DNA of 64,000 nucleotides from Paraburkholderia phenazinium (lineage in GTDB: Bacteria; Pseudomonadota; Gammaproteobacteria; Burkholderiales; Burkholderiaceae). Under the pieces are notes generated by a model. That model saw nothing but the letters and a program-made list of their open reading frames with translations, was not told where the DNA came from and ran no database searches. The position numbers were made by a program, and so were the translations under genes. The stretch is taken from positions 1,860,001-1,924,000 of the forward strand of contig NZ_FSRM01000002.1 in NCBI RefSeq assembly GCF_900141745.1, in the 5' to 3' direction. Positions 35,844 through 44,643 of this stretch are shown piece after piece; position 1 is the first letter of the stretch, and each line of letters begins with the position of its first letter.

Positions 35844-36749
35844 TCAGGCGCGAATCATGTCCGGAATTTCTGCCACGAGGGCATCGATCGCGCAACGGGT
35901 CTTGAGCGGCAGATAACGCGTCTTCGGCCACACCGCGTGGATGTCCTGCGCCCGCACGCCGCAGCGCTCTCTCACGACGGCGAGCTCACCTGTCTGCACG
36001 TGGCGTTTCAGCAACCAGCATGGCAATTGCACGAGGCCGAAGCCGGCAATGCCGGCGTCTGCGATTGCCTGGACGTCGTCGAGGCTTAGTTGCGGTGTGA
36101 TGCGCAATTCCTGTTGATGGCCGTCGCTATCGAGCACGCGCCAAGGCGCCGATACTCCACCGCGCGAATAGGCGATGCCGGCATGCCCGTGGAGGTCGTC
36201 GAGGTCCGCAGGCATGCCGTACTGCTTCAGATACGACGGCGAGGCGCCAATGCTCATATGTTGCACACCTAGACGGCGCGCGGCCAGACTCGTGCTGTCG
36301 TGCAGATCGCCGATGCGTACCGCCAGATCAAACCCTTCCTCGATGAGATCCACGGCCCGGTCCGTAAACGACATATCGATCTGCAGTTGCGCGTGCTGGC
36401 GTGCAAGTTCGAACAGCACGGGCGCGACGCATTGATGGCCGAACGCAATCGGCACGCTGACACGTAAGCGGCCTTGCGGGTCGGTGCGCTCACTCTCCAG
36501 GTCGGCCTCTGCCGCTTCCAGTTCGGCCAGCGCCCGCACGCAGCGGTCGTAATAGGCTTGACCGGCTTCAGTCAGCGTCTGGCTGCGCGTCGTGCGATTC
36601 AGGAGGCGCACGCCGAGCCGGGTCTCGAGCCGCGTAATCACCTTGCCGACAGCCGAGCGCGTGAGGTGCATGCGCTCGGCCGCCAGCGTGAAACTGCCCG
36701 CGTCGACCACCTGTACGAAGGTCGTTACGCCATCGAGCCGGTCCGTCAT
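35844..36749 (-). CDS. LysR-family transcriptional regulator
   Basis: A 301-residue LysR regulator with a typical N-terminal DNA-binding domain (MTDRLDGVTTFVQVVDAGSF, LTRSAVGKVITRLE) and effector domain. The sequence belongs to the large CrgA/AaeR-like subgroup that controls efflux or oxidoreductase genes. It is divergent from a DHA2-family pump across 124 bases, so that pump is the likely target. It is convergent with the dihydroxyacetone kinase gene. Confidence 0.92.
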   Translation of the reverse strand: MTDRLDGVTTFVQVVDAGSFTLAAERMHLTRSAVGKVITRLETRLGVRLLNRTTRSQTLTEAGQAYYDRCVRALAELEAAEADLESERTDPQGRLRVSVPIAFGHQCVAPVLFELARQHAQLQIDMSFTDRAVDLIEEGFDLAVRIGDLHDSTSLAARRLGVQHMSIGASPSYLKQYGMPADLDDLHGHAGIAYSRGGVSAPWRVLDSDGHQQELRITPQLSLDDVQAIADAGIAGFGLVQLPCWLLKRHVQTGELAVVRERCGVRAQDIHAVWPKTRYLPLKTRCAIDALVAEIPDMIRA

Positions 36750-36873
36750 ATTGGGTCCCTGCAGGAATAATTCACGGGAAAAACTCTCGCCAATGGGGAA
36801 GTGTGGTCCCGATATATTAATCCTGAACTCGCGCCCAGCGCGATCGGACCTTACTCAACCTCCGGCGGTACCC

Positions 36874-38418
36874 ATGACGCACACCCATAATCCGAGAAAC
36901 GCCCTCGCACTGGCTGCGGTTTGCCTGACCTCTTTGATGTTCGGCCTCGAAATTTCCAGCGTACCAACCATTCTCCCAACGCTTCAGACCGTGCTGCACG
37001 GTGATTTCAAGTCGATGCAATGGATCATGAATGCGTACACGATTGCGTGCACAACCGTGTTGATGGCAACCGGCGCACTCGCGGATCGCTTCGGTCGAAA
37101 GCGCGTGTACGCCGCCACGATCGTGCTGTTTGCGATCACGTCGTTGCTTTGCGGCATCGCGCAGAGCGTGTCGGCTTTGATCGTGAGCCGGTTTCTGCAA
37201 GGGATCGGCGGGGGCGCCATGCTGATCTGCCAGGTGGCGGTGCTTTCGCATCAGTTTCAGGAAGGCCGCGAGCGCAGCAGGGCGTTTGCAGCCTGGGGAA
37301 TCATCCTTGGCATTGGACTTGGATTCGGTCCCATCATTGGCGGCGTGATCGTCGCGGTATCGAACTGGCAGTGGGTTTTTCTGATCCACGTTTTTGTTTC
37401 GCTCGTGGCACTGGGCCTGGTCTTCGCCGGCGTGCAGGAGTCGCGCGATCCGGAGGCGCAACGTCTGGATGTGGCGGGCGTCGTCACACTTTCCGTGGCG
37501 TGCTTCGGTCTCGTTTACTACATTACGCAAGGCCCGGATCTGGGTTTCGGGAGCGTCGCTGCAATCAGCATCATTGCCGTGGCGGTGTTGAGTTTCATCG
37601 CGTTCCTGGTGGTGGAGCGGCGCAGTGCGCGGCCGATGTTCGATTTCTCGGTGCTGCGCATCCGCAGTTTTTCGGGCGCGCTGTTCGGCTCGATGGGGAT
37701 GAATTTCAGTTTCTGGCCGTTCATGATCTATCTGCCGATCTATTTTCATGGGGGTCTGGGCTATGCGAGCGTTAGCGCCGGGCTGTCGCTGCTTGCCTAT
37801 ACCTTGCCCACACTGGTCGTTCCGCCGCTAGCCGAGCGGCTCGTGCTTCGCTGCGAGGCACGCAGGGTGATTCCGCTTGGCATGTTCACAATCGGCCTCG
37901 GCTTCATCCTGATGAAGTTCGGCAGTAGTGCCGAGCATGCGAACTGGCTCACGATGTTGCCCGGCTGCCTGTTGTCCGGGATCGGGCTGGGTCTGACCAA
38001 CACGCCGGTAACGAACACGGCCACTGGCGCAGTCTCTGCGGACCGCGCGGGGATGGCTTCTGGCATCGACATGAGTGCGCGGCTGATCACGCTTGCGATC
38101 AACATCGCCGTGATGGGGTTTATTCTTCTTGAAGGTGTGCTGTCGTACCTGAAACATGCGCTTGCGGCGATTGCCGACGAGGGACAATTGCAGCAGCTCG
38201 CCGAAAAAGTAGCCGCAGGGGACATGAGTTTGCTAAACCATGATGCGGTACTTGCGACGATCGCTTCGCATGGCGCGATCGTTCATGCCGCACTCGTGCA
38301 TGGGTTTGGTCTGGTGATGCTCTATGGTGGTCTCGGTGTTTGGGCTTTAGCGCTGCTTAGCGCCTTGACGTTCGGTCCTGGTGTGCGGCAGCGCAGGGCA
38401 GCGAACTATGTCGCATAA
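36874..38418 (+). CDS. DHA2-family MFS efflux pump (EmrB/QacA type)
   Basis: A 514-residue, probably 14-helix drug:H+ antiporter. The N-terminal motif ALAAVCLTSLMFGLEISSVPTILPTLQ replaces the common ALDxTIVNVALP, motif A is ALADRFGRKRVY, and motif C is GIGLGFGPIIGGVIV with the conserved Pro. The start ATG 36874 (MTHTHNPRNAL) is chosen because upstream in-frame codons overlap the divergent LysR gene. It probably exports an aromatic or lipophilic toxic compound; no adaptor (EmrA) or outer-membrane partner gene is nearby. Confidence 0.92.
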   Translation: MTHTHNPRNALALAAVCLTSLMFGLEISSVPTILPTLQTVLHGDFKSMQWIMNAYTIACTTVLMATGALADRFGRKRVYAATIVLFAITSLLCGIAQSVSALIVSRFLQGIGGGAMLICQVAVLSHQFQEGRERSRAFAAWGIILGIGLGFGPIIGGVIVAVSNWQWVFLIHVFVSLVALGLVFAGVQESRDPEAQRLDVAGVVTLSVACFGLVYYITQGPDLGFGSVAAISIIAVAVLSFIAFLVVERRSARPMFDFSVLRIRSFSGALFGSMGMNFSFWPFMIYLPIYFHGGLGYASVSAGLSLLAYTLPTLVVPPLAERLVLRCEARRVIPLGMFTIGLGFILMKFGSSAEHANWLTMLPGCLLSGIGLGLTNTPVTNTATGAVSADRAGMASGIDMSARLITLAINIAVMGFILLEGVLSYLKHALAAIADEGQLQQLAEKVAAGDMSLLNHDAVLATIASHGAIVHAALVHGFGLVMLYGGLGVWALALLSALTFGPGVRQRRAANYVA

Positions 38419-38528
38419 CGGGTCGCCAAAACGCTAACCTGTCGAGCGGGCTGTTGCAGCGCGCCAAGCCGGTTGATCATCGCCGGGCTTTCCGCGCCGC
38501 CTGCCTCGTTTTGCGGTTCGCTTGCGGT

Positions 38529-38813
38529 TTAGCGTGAACATAGGGTAGCGGCCTCCACTAGCGCGTCCTGTCGTGCGGGGTTCTGAAAGAACGCGTCAAG
38601 GCTTACGTGCTCATCGTTTGCAACCTTCTGAAGACACAAGGCGTTGTTGGCGGGCACGCTTGAAGCCGCTAAAACAGCAGCGATCGCAAACAAGGCAATC
38701 GCAGCTAGCGTAATCGCGATGCCAACCGTCCAGTGCCGCTTTCCTTCCGCCTTGAGCGCGCCTCGCTGAGAAGCCTCACAGACATTCAGACGCTGTACCG
38801 CAAGCTTTTCCAT
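38529..38813 (-). CDS. Small single-span membrane protein
   Basis: A 94-residue protein with a short cytosolic N-terminus, one strongly hydrophobic helix (WTVGIAITLAAIALFAIAAVLAAS, residues about 28-51) and a mainly polar C-terminal part with two Cys. The family is not known to me. Its upstream region holds the motif TGATTAGCAAGGCAA at 38830-38844, nearly the same as one in front of the neighbouring marR gene (which lies upstream on the same strand), so it may be part of the MarR regulon. Confidence 0.65.
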   Translation of the reverse strand: MEKLAVQRLNVCEASQRGALKAEGKRHWTVGIAITLAAIALFAIAAVLAASSVPANNALCLQKVANDEHVSLDAFFQNPARQDALVEAATLCSR

Positions 38814-38829
38814 TCGGGCTTCCTCAATT

Positions 38830-38878
38830 TGATTAGCAAGGCAATCATTTGCGATGGAAAATAAGCAAACAATGATTG
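38830..38878 (-). promoter_or_regulatory. MarR-type operator copy and inverted repeat upstream of the small membrane protein
   Basis: TGATTAGCAAGGCAATCA (38830-38847) matches the motif upstream of marR over its first 15 bases except for AA instead of TT. A perfect inverted repeat CAATCATT (38842-38849) / AATGATTG (38871-38878) overlaps it. Confidence 0.5.
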
Positions 38879-38914
38879 GCGCAGGAAAATGGACAACCGA
38901 ACAAACGGACTGCG

Positions 38915-39331
38915 CTAATCGAGTGCCTTGCGGACGTCGTGCATGGTAGAGACAGCGGATTCGAACAAGCCGGGCCCAATTTTCCGGCGCAACGCTTTGG
39001 CAATGTCCGCGCTCGCCTCGTTAATGGGCCGCTCGAGTGCCTTGCCCGAGCGGGTGGGGTACACGCCCCATTCCCTGCCGTCCGCTTCACCCTGACGCCG
39101 CTCCACCAACTCCTTGTCGCAAAGGTTGTCGATGAGACGGGTAGCGGTGGGACGAGCGATGCCCAGTAGATCGGCCACCTGACTGCTCAAGCAACCTGGG
39201 GTTGCAAGCACGACACGCAGCACAAACCCTTGCGCCGGTGTGAGTCCAAAGCCGGCGTAGGCAATAGTCCATTCGCGCTCGACCAGGCGGCCAAGGGCGA
39301 CGGAGTTGAAGTAAAGGCAATGATCGAACAT
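38915..39331 (-). CDS. MarR-family transcriptional regulator
   Basis: A 138-residue winged-helix regulator. The core is GFGLTPAQGFVLRVVLATPGCLSSQVADLLGIARPTATRLIDNL, shown here to locate residues about 27-70, followed by the wing ELVERRQGEADGREWGVYPT with the conserved Asp-Gly-Arg turn. Such proteins usually repress their own gene and nearby targets and are released by small ligands. A near-consensus promoter and an operator-like motif overlapping the -35 box lie just upstream, and a copy of the motif precedes the next gene, the small membrane protein. Confidence 0.9.
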   Translation of the reverse strand: MFDHCLYFNSVALGRLVEREWTIAYAGFGLTPAQGFVLRVVLATPGCLSSQVADLLGIARPTATRLIDNLCDKELVERRQGEADGREWGVYPTRSGKALERPINEASADIAKALRRKIGPGLFESAVSTMHDVRKALD

Positions 39332-39338
39332 GGAGCGT

Positions 39339-39372
39339 ATTAAAGCGCAATATGATTAGCTTGGCAACTAAT
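39339..39372 (-). promoter_or_regulatory. marR promoter with overlapping operator
   Basis: On the minus strand, -35 TTGCCA (39362-39367), a 17-base spacer and -10 TTTAAT (39339-39344), each five of six to consensus. The imperfect palindrome TTAGCTTGGCAACTAA (within 39353-39372) covers the -35 box. The -10 ends eight bases before the start codon, so the mRNA leader must be very short or leaderless. Confidence 0.65.
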
Positions 39373-39421
39373 GTTTTCAGGCGAGGGCGACGCTAATCCA
39401 CCCTGGTATTTGTTGAGCGCG

Positions 39422-40294
39422 TTAGCCCGACCGCTTGGCGTTGCCGTTGTAATAGCGCAAATCGCTGCTGTTGAGCAGTTGCTCCATGTACGGACCACGG
39501 CGCATCAAAGGCGCCGTCGCCAGGCATTCCTTCTTTCCGCGCAGCCGGTCGTCCTGCGTAAGGTCCGGATGGGTTCGATCCGTCGGAGCGTCTTCCGCGC
39601 TCGGCCAATGCTGGCAGAACAGACTGAGCGGCTCGCAAGCGTGCCGGAAGTGCGGATGGACCGGCTCGCGCTCCGGCATGTTGATGATCGCGCGCCGCCC
39701 GAAGCGCTCGACCACTGCCGCATACAGTTCCTTCTCCAGAAAGTCGCCGTCTTTCACGCGCATCCCTGACAGCATGTCCAGGAACGCGGGCGTTGCCCTC
39801 GCGATGAAGAACTGGGTGGAGAGCGACTTTCTCTCGCGAATCCCATAGCGGAATCCAAGCGGCCTGATGGCGCTAGCGAGGCCGGCGCGCAGCCGCCTTC
39901 CGAGCAACGGCGAGCGTTTCCACTGCGGGATGCAATCGGTGCTCCAGGAGGAGGCGGCGATCATCGCATGAGGTTTTTCCGCGAGCTTCTCGAGGTACCG
40001 CCTGATGACGTTCTGATCGAATATCCAGGTGTCGGCTTCGAGGTGGATAACGTAATCGGCCTGAAAGCGGTCGATGGCCGCCGTGACCGAGGCGAGCAGC
40101 AGATCGGCGGCGCCGGAGGTCAGCGGCCGCGGCTCGCGCTTGACGAGGACGTCTTCGATATAACGCGTATAGCCGTCATCCGAACAGGCATGCACCACAG
40201 GCCATTTGTAGGCCCAGTTGAGCTTGATGATCTCCATGGAGATGCGCGCGCAATCGATGCGATTGAACGAGGTCAGGCACACGACAACTTGCAT
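39422..40294 (-). CDS. Glycosyltransferase-like protein
   Basis: A 290-residue protein. The first 20 residues (MQVVVCLTSFNRIDCARISM) and DYVIHLEADTWIFDQ resemble a GT-A type nucleotide-sugar fold, where the ADTW acidic site could stand in for a DxD motif. The rest has no family match I can name. It begins divergently from the GT9-like pair downstream on the other strand, separated by 443 bases. A role in cell-surface sugar assembly is plausible but not shown. It ends in a segment (RTHPDLTQDDRLRG) with no obvious domain. Confidence 0.6.
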   Translation of the reverse strand: MQVVVCLTSFNRIDCARISMEIIKLNWAYKWPVVHACSDDGYTRYIEDVLVKREPRPLTSGAADLLLASVTAAIDRFQADYVIHLEADTWIFDQNVIRRYLEKLAEKPHAMIAASSWSTDCIPQWKRSPLLGRRLRAGLASAIRPLGFRYGIRERKSLSTQFFIARATPAFLDMLSGMRVKDGDFLEKELYAAVVERFGRRAIINMPEREPVHPHFRHACEPLSLFCQHWPSAEDAPTDRTHPDLTQDDRLRGKKECLATAPLMRRGPYMEQLLNSSDLRYYNGNAKRSG

Positions 40295-40737
40295 GGCTGG
40301 AAATGACGGTCAGAAAATGAGCCGGACGGCGTGATGCATAGGGGAATCCCCATAGTCAAAATCGAAAGCGGACATGGCTGCGCCGCCCGGTCGATTCCAG
40401 CGGCATAGTGCATGAAGCGCGCCGCGTCACGAACTCAAGAGTCTTACCGAAAGTTTCAGCGCTTCGCGAGAAAACGCGTGCCGCGCGCGCCGCTCGAAGG
40501 GGGCAGAGTCGCGCCGGTGCTAGCGCTTCGGTACGCGGCACGGGCCGGCTGGCTGGGCGCTGCAAGCACCTCAAGAAATGCTTCGAAATCAAATCGCCAA
40601 AGCGGACCACCTGGTTGGCTTCGCGCGCAGGTTCTCCAGGCTTTCAAAATCGAAATATGGTGCAAGACTCCGAAATCCATGATTTAGCCGTTCTTGTGGC
40701 AACATTCGAGCGAATCGACTTTGGCCGGATTGACAGT
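40295..40737. other. 443-base divergent region before the first GT9 gene
   Basis: Contains a long reading frame in frame with the GT9 gene, but the translation is Arg/Ala-rich and lacks the GT9 N-terminus, so I treat it as non-coding. The start could lie a little upstream (ATG 40657), which I cannot exclude. No clear repeat seen. Confidence 0.4.
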
Positions 40738-41697
40738 ATGGGGAATGACAAGGCGCATCAGGCGGATCGCACCGGTTCGATCGGCAGCGGCTTGCCTGAC
40801 GTGCAATCCGGCCCGCAAAGCGTCGCGTTCGTCATGTCGCCCGCCTTGGGCGACACCCTGAACCTGCTCATCGTCGCGAACAATCTTGTGCTCGCCGGCT
40901 GGCGGGTAGACGTGTTTGGCGCCCACGCCCATGCGCTTGCCGCGTGGTTCCCGAATCTGAGCGTTGCCCCCGCGCTCGAGCCGGGTGATGTGCGCAACGT
41001 GCTCACCGGTTATGCGCATGTCATCCAGATGCATCGCGACCGGCCGCTCGCGCAGGTGGGAGACTGGCATCCGGGCTTTATCGACCTGCACGACGTGGAA
41101 TACGCCGATAACCCGCATTGCATGGCGAAGCGCTTCGCCGATTTCGCAGCAGCGCGATTCGAGCTTCAAAACGTGGTGGTTTCGAATGGCATGCGGCCGC
41201 CGGCCGATCTGGTGTTTCGTAAACACGGCTCGCGTGTGGCGGTTCATCCGGAGGCGAGCACGCCTGACAAACGTTGGTCGCCAGAGCGCTTCCTCGACCT
41301 GTTTCGCCGTCTCCAGGCAACCGGGATGCAGGTGGAATTCATTCTCGCAGAGCGCGAGCGTTCGCGTTGGGAGCAACGTGCCGACCCGCTACCGCCGCTT
41401 CGTTCGTTTGCTTCCTCGGCGCAGCTGGCGGAATGGCTCTACGAATCCGGCTGGTTTATCGGCAACGATTCTGGCGTCGGACATCTGGCGTCTGCGCTCG
41501 GTATTCCGACGTTGACTATCTTCCGCCGGCGCGGCGTCGCGCAGCGTTGGCGTCCGGGCTTCACGGCCGGAGTCATTGTTTTGCCGTCATGGTGGGTGCC
41601 GACGGCGAGGCTCAAGGAGCGCTGGTGGCGCGAGAGCATCAGCGTCCGGCGCGTGATCAAGGCCTTTAGCGGGTTGCGTTCTCGCGCGGCGGGTTAG
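40738..41697 (+). CDS. GT9-like (heptosyltransferase/ADP-heptose type) glycosyltransferase, copy 1
   Basis: A 319-residue protein with a Rossmann-like GT-B fold. The N-terminal SVAFVMSPALGDTLNLLIVANNL is the GT9 start, and the C-terminal nucleotide site WLYESGWFIGNDSGVGHLASALGIPTL shows the conserved GNDSGxxHLA signature of lipopolysaccharide heptosyltransferases. It is shorter and more divergent than WaaC/WaaF. A close paralogue follows 39 bases later. The sugar donor and acceptor are unknown. The start is uncertain; ATG 40738 keeps the family N-terminus. Confidence 0.75.
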   Translation: MGNDKAHQADRTGSIGSGLPDVQSGPQSVAFVMSPALGDTLNLLIVANNLVLAGWRVDVFGAHAHALAAWFPNLSVAPALEPGDVRNVLTGYAHVIQMHRDRPLAQVGDWHPGFIDLHDVEYADNPHCMAKRFADFAAARFELQNVVVSNGMRPPADLVFRKHGSRVAVHPEASTPDKRWSPERFLDLFRRLQATGMQVEFILAERERSRWEQRADPLPPLRSFASSAQLAEWLYESGWFIGNDSGVGHLASALGIPTLTIFRRRGVAQRWRPGFTAGVIVLPSWWVPTARLKERWWRESISVRRVIKAFSGLRSRAAG

Positions 41698-41736
41698 TTA
41701 GGCGCACATAAGAAGTTCAACGGGGATGTTTGGAAG

Positions 41737-42624
41737 ATGAAGGCGAAGCTTGAAGGTGCCGCGTCGATCGCCGTAGCAATGCCGACGGCCATCGGCGATG
41801 CGTTGTTGATGATGGTGCTCGTCAACAACCTGATAAGGAATGGTTACCGCCTTACCGTCTTTAGCTGGGTGATAGCGGATCTGGCCGACTGGTTCCCGGG
41901 CGTCGACGTGCGTCACGAGCGGGAGGCGAGCGGAAAATTCGATCTGGTGATCCAGTTGCGCGCGACCCCATTGGGTGCCTCGCTGGCGGCGGATGGCGAA
42001 GTCTGCGAAATCGTCCGCTGTGAAGCGTTTCAGGCGCTTGGGCATATGATCGACATGATCGTTGCTGTGGCGCGTGACAACTTTGGCCTCGCCGACGTCA
42101 CACGCCACAATGGTATTGCTGTGCCGAACTGGATTCGCTTCCGGATCCACGAGCGGCGAGTGGCGATTCATCCCACCGGTAGTCACGTGGAAAAAATGTG
42201 GCCGCGCAACAAGTTTCTCGCGCTGGTGCGCAAGCTCGTGCAGCGCGATTTTCAACCGACCTTTCTGGTTGCGCCCTGCGAACGGCACACTTGGCTGATG
42301 GACCATGAGGCGGCTCAACGGCTCCAGTCATTCGATAGTCTCGGGGATGTGGCGGCCTGGATTGCCGAATCCGGATGGTTTATCGGCAACGACTCCGGTC
42401 TTGGGCATCTGGCGTCCGCGCTGGGGGTGCCGACTTTATCGCTGTTCATGCGACGCGGCATCGCACGCACCTGGCGCCCTAACTGGGGACATGGGGCGAT
42501 TGTGCTGCCCTACAACCTGCTCCTCGGCGGCGCACTCAAGGAACGCTACTGGAAAACGGCGCTTACCGATGGCCGTGTGTTGCGCTCGTTCGATCGCCTG
42601 CGCCTCGAAGTGGATCCACGCTGA
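41737..42624 (+). CDS. GT9-like glycosyltransferase, copy 2
   Basis: A 295-residue paralogue of the gene before it. Both share ESGWFIGNDSGxGHLASALGxPTL, RRG(V/I)A and VAIHPxxS-type segments, and the region IAVAMPTAIGDALLMMVLVNNLI corresponds to the first gene's MSPALGDTLNLLIVANNL. This tandem pair probably arose by duplication. Together they may add two similar sugars to a surface glycan, or act as a heterodimer. No other LPS core or polysaccharide gene is adjacent. Convergent with a small gene, 14 bases between the stops. Confidence 0.78.
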   Translation: MKAKLEGAASIAVAMPTAIGDALLMMVLVNNLIRNGYRLTVFSWVIADLADWFPGVDVRHEREASGKFDLVIQLRATPLGASLAADGEVCEIVRCEAFQALGHMIDMIVAVARDNFGLADVTRHNGIAVPNWIRFRIHERRVAIHPTGSHVEKMWPRNKFLALVRKLVQRDFQPTFLVAPCERHTWLMDHEAAQRLQSFDSLGDVAAWIAESGWFIGNDSGLGHLASALGVPTLSLFMRRGIARTWRPNWGHGAIVLPYNLLLGGALKERYWKTALTDGRVLRSFDRLRLEVDPR

Positions 42625-42638
42625 CGGTTAACACGGGG

Positions 42639-42902
42639 TTAACGCGGCGCACGCTGAGGGGGATGGGTGCGCGTCTCTTGCGACGCCGGCCCGGCGGTCT
42701 CACGCTCGGGTAATTCAAGCTTCAGTAGCTGTTGCTCCAGACGATTGATGCGGTTGCGCTGTTGCGGCGCGATCGACGCCTGGCGCAGCGAATTGAGGCG
42801 GCCGCGCCAGTACGTGAGCGATGGGACCGTATTGGCGGCCGTGATGTGTCCGAACACATATTCGAGGTGCCGGAGTTCCTGTTCCACGTCTCGGTGGTTC
42901 AT
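42639..42902 (-). CDS. Small hypothetical protein with basic helical middle
   Basis: An 87-residue protein beginning MNHRDVEQELRHLEYVFGHI. The residues are rich in Arg, Leu and Gln and favour helix; the C-terminus is Pro/Thr-rich. No signal or membrane segment. The in-frame extension further upstream is Arg-rich and non-coding in character. The ribosome site is weak. It lies 44 bases after the Rieske oxidoreductase gene on the same strand and may be co-transcribed. Function unknown. Confidence 0.6.
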   Translation of the reverse strand: MNHRDVEQELRHLEYVFGHITAANTVPSLTYWRGRLNSLRQASIAPQQRNRINRLEQQLLKLELPERETAGPASQETRTHPPQRAPR

Positions 42903-42946
42903 TGTTTTTTCGCTGTGGTTTCGGGATTGTTTTGATAAATGGCCGC

Positions 42947-44503
42947 TCACCCGGCGGTGGCGTTTTCCTGCTCCTTGGCTAGTCGAAGCGCTTCGGAGGG
43001 CGACACTCCCATTTGCATCGATTCGATCAGGCGCGCGGTTGCAGCTTCGCGCCCGCAGGCCAGTGCTCCTACGACGATGTTCGCCTTCACAAACAGGGCG
43101 AGGAAATGGTGCTGCTCGAGGTCGCCGTCGATTGTTACGGTATCCCAACCGCTGGCGTGCCCCAGGTATTCGAAGTTCATGCCGTAGTGATAAGTCCAGA
43201 AATACGGCACACCCGCGTAAGGCTTGCGCGCACCGTGCATGTTTCGCGCGGCGATAAATCCGTGCTGCTGCGCGAGACGCCAGTGCTCGATGCGTACGGG
43301 TTCCTGATCCTCGTATAACGGAAACGCCGCGATATCTCCGGCGGCATAGAGACCAGGTGCTGCCTGCATGCCGGCGTTGACCAGCACACTGCCGTCCTTT
43401 TGCAACGGCAGTCCTTTGACGAAACCGGTGGCGGGCGCAACGCCTGTGGCAAGCAGAACCGCGTCCGCGGCGATGCGCGAGCCGTTCTCGAGCACGACGT
43501 CCCGCACGCGCGTATCGCCGGTAAGTTCCGTCACCTTCTCGTTCAGTCTGAATGTGACGCCATGGCTCTCGTGCAGGCGCTGAAACAGCGTGCCGAGACG
43601 GGCGCCGAATTGACGCTCGAAGGGCACTTTTTCAGGCGACACGATGGTGACCTGAGTGCCACGCTCGCGCAGCGCCGACGCCACCTCGAGTGCGATAAAG
43701 CTGCTGCCGACGATGACGGCATGCTGTGCGGATTTCAGCGTATCGCACAAGGCACTGGCGTCCTGCAGATTGCGCAGCATGTGCACGGATCCAAGCTCGC
43801 AGCCGGGGATGGGCGGAGCCTTGGGCGTGCCTCCAGATGCCAGTAGCGCGGTGTCGTACGTCAGTTCGCGCCCGTCCTTGAGGCGAATCTGGCGCTTTGG
43901 AACATCGAGCTCGACGATCGTCGCGGTGATGCGCTCGATTTGCCCGTTCTCCAGCCAGTGCCCGGGTAACAGCGGCGGCACATCCTTGACGGCCATCTCC
44001 CCAGACGGCACGAATTTGCTCAGCGCGGTCCGGTCGTATGGCTCCTGAGATTCCTCTCCGATCAGGGTAATGCGCCCATTGAAGCCGATTCTGCGCAGCT
44101 CGGAGCAGGCTGCCGCACCTGCCGCGCCTGCGCCGATCACGACGAATTTCGGCGTATCGCTGAACTCCGTCGCTCGGGGTCTTTCCAGCTTTTGCGGCGT
44201 AACCATGACTTCACCATCGCGCACTTCGACCGGGTAACGGTCCAGCCCCATGAGTGCAGGCGGTTCGAGGACGTCTCCGCTGGTGGCGTCAAACGTTCCC
44301 TTGTGCCATGGGCAAACGATATGGCCGTTGCAAAGGGCGCCTTCTTCTAGTGGGCCGCCCGCATGGGGGCAGTCCGCGCTGAAAGCACGCACCGTGTCAC
44401 CATCGCGTACGAGCAGGATCTTCTCGCCGTCTACCTCGACGCGTGTCGCGTGCTCTGTGGCGAGTTGCGTCAGGCTGATGACGCGCCGGGCATCTGTTGG
44501 CAT
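42947..44503 (-). CDS. Rieske-FAD/NAD(P) oxidoreductase fusion
   Basis: A 518-residue protein. Residues about 5-105 are a Rieske [2Fe-2S] domain (CPHAGG ... CPWHKG gives both Cys-x-His pairs). The rest is a class I pyridine nucleotide-disulfide-type reductase like ferredoxin or rubredoxin reductases, with FAD motif VVIGAGAAGAAACSELRR, the NAD motif HAVIVGSSFIALEVASALRERG and the late FAD motif GLYAAGDIAAF. It resembles AIFM3-type and dioxygenase-reductase proteins that feed electrons to oxygenases. No oxygenase is nearby. Cytosolic, no signal peptide. Partner unknown. Confidence 0.92.
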   Translation of the reverse strand: MPTDARRVISLTQLATEHATRVEVDGEKILLVRDGDTVRAFSADCPHAGGPLEEGALCNGHIVCPWHKGTFDATSGDVLEPPALMGLDRYPVEVRDGEVMVTPQKLERPRATEFSDTPKFVVIGAGAAGAAACSELRRIGFNGRITLIGEESQEPYDRTALSKFVPSGEMAVKDVPPLLPGHWLENGQIERITATIVELDVPKRQIRLKDGRELTYDTALLASGGTPKAPPIPGCELGSVHMLRNLQDASALCDTLKSAQHAVIVGSSFIALEVASALRERGTQVTIVSPEKVPFERQFGARLGTLFQRLHESHGVTFRLNEKVTELTGDTRVRDVVLENGSRIAADAVLLATGVAPATGFVKGLPLQKDGSVLVNAGMQAAPGLYAAGDIAAFPLYEDQEPVRIEHWRLAQQHGFIAARNMHGARKPYAGVPYFWTYHYGMNFEYLGHASGWDTVTIDGDLEQHHFLALFVKANIVVGALACGREAATARLIESMQMGVSPSEALRLAKEQENATAG

Positions 44504-44643
44504 GGTGGGTTCCTCAAAGAACGCGAGTCAGGCAAGTCATGTGGGCTGCAGACGTACTCTTGCAACCCAGGCAATAGGGAGCGGCGGCGCGCGCGCCGCC
44601 GCTTTATGTGGCGCGTCTTTGCGCCGTCAAGTTGCTGGCCACG

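Noticed and set aside
40408..40737. In-frame 110-residue N-terminal extension of the first GT9 protein
   Set aside because: The Arg/Ala-rich extension does not resemble GT9 N-termini, and the paralogue has no such part.
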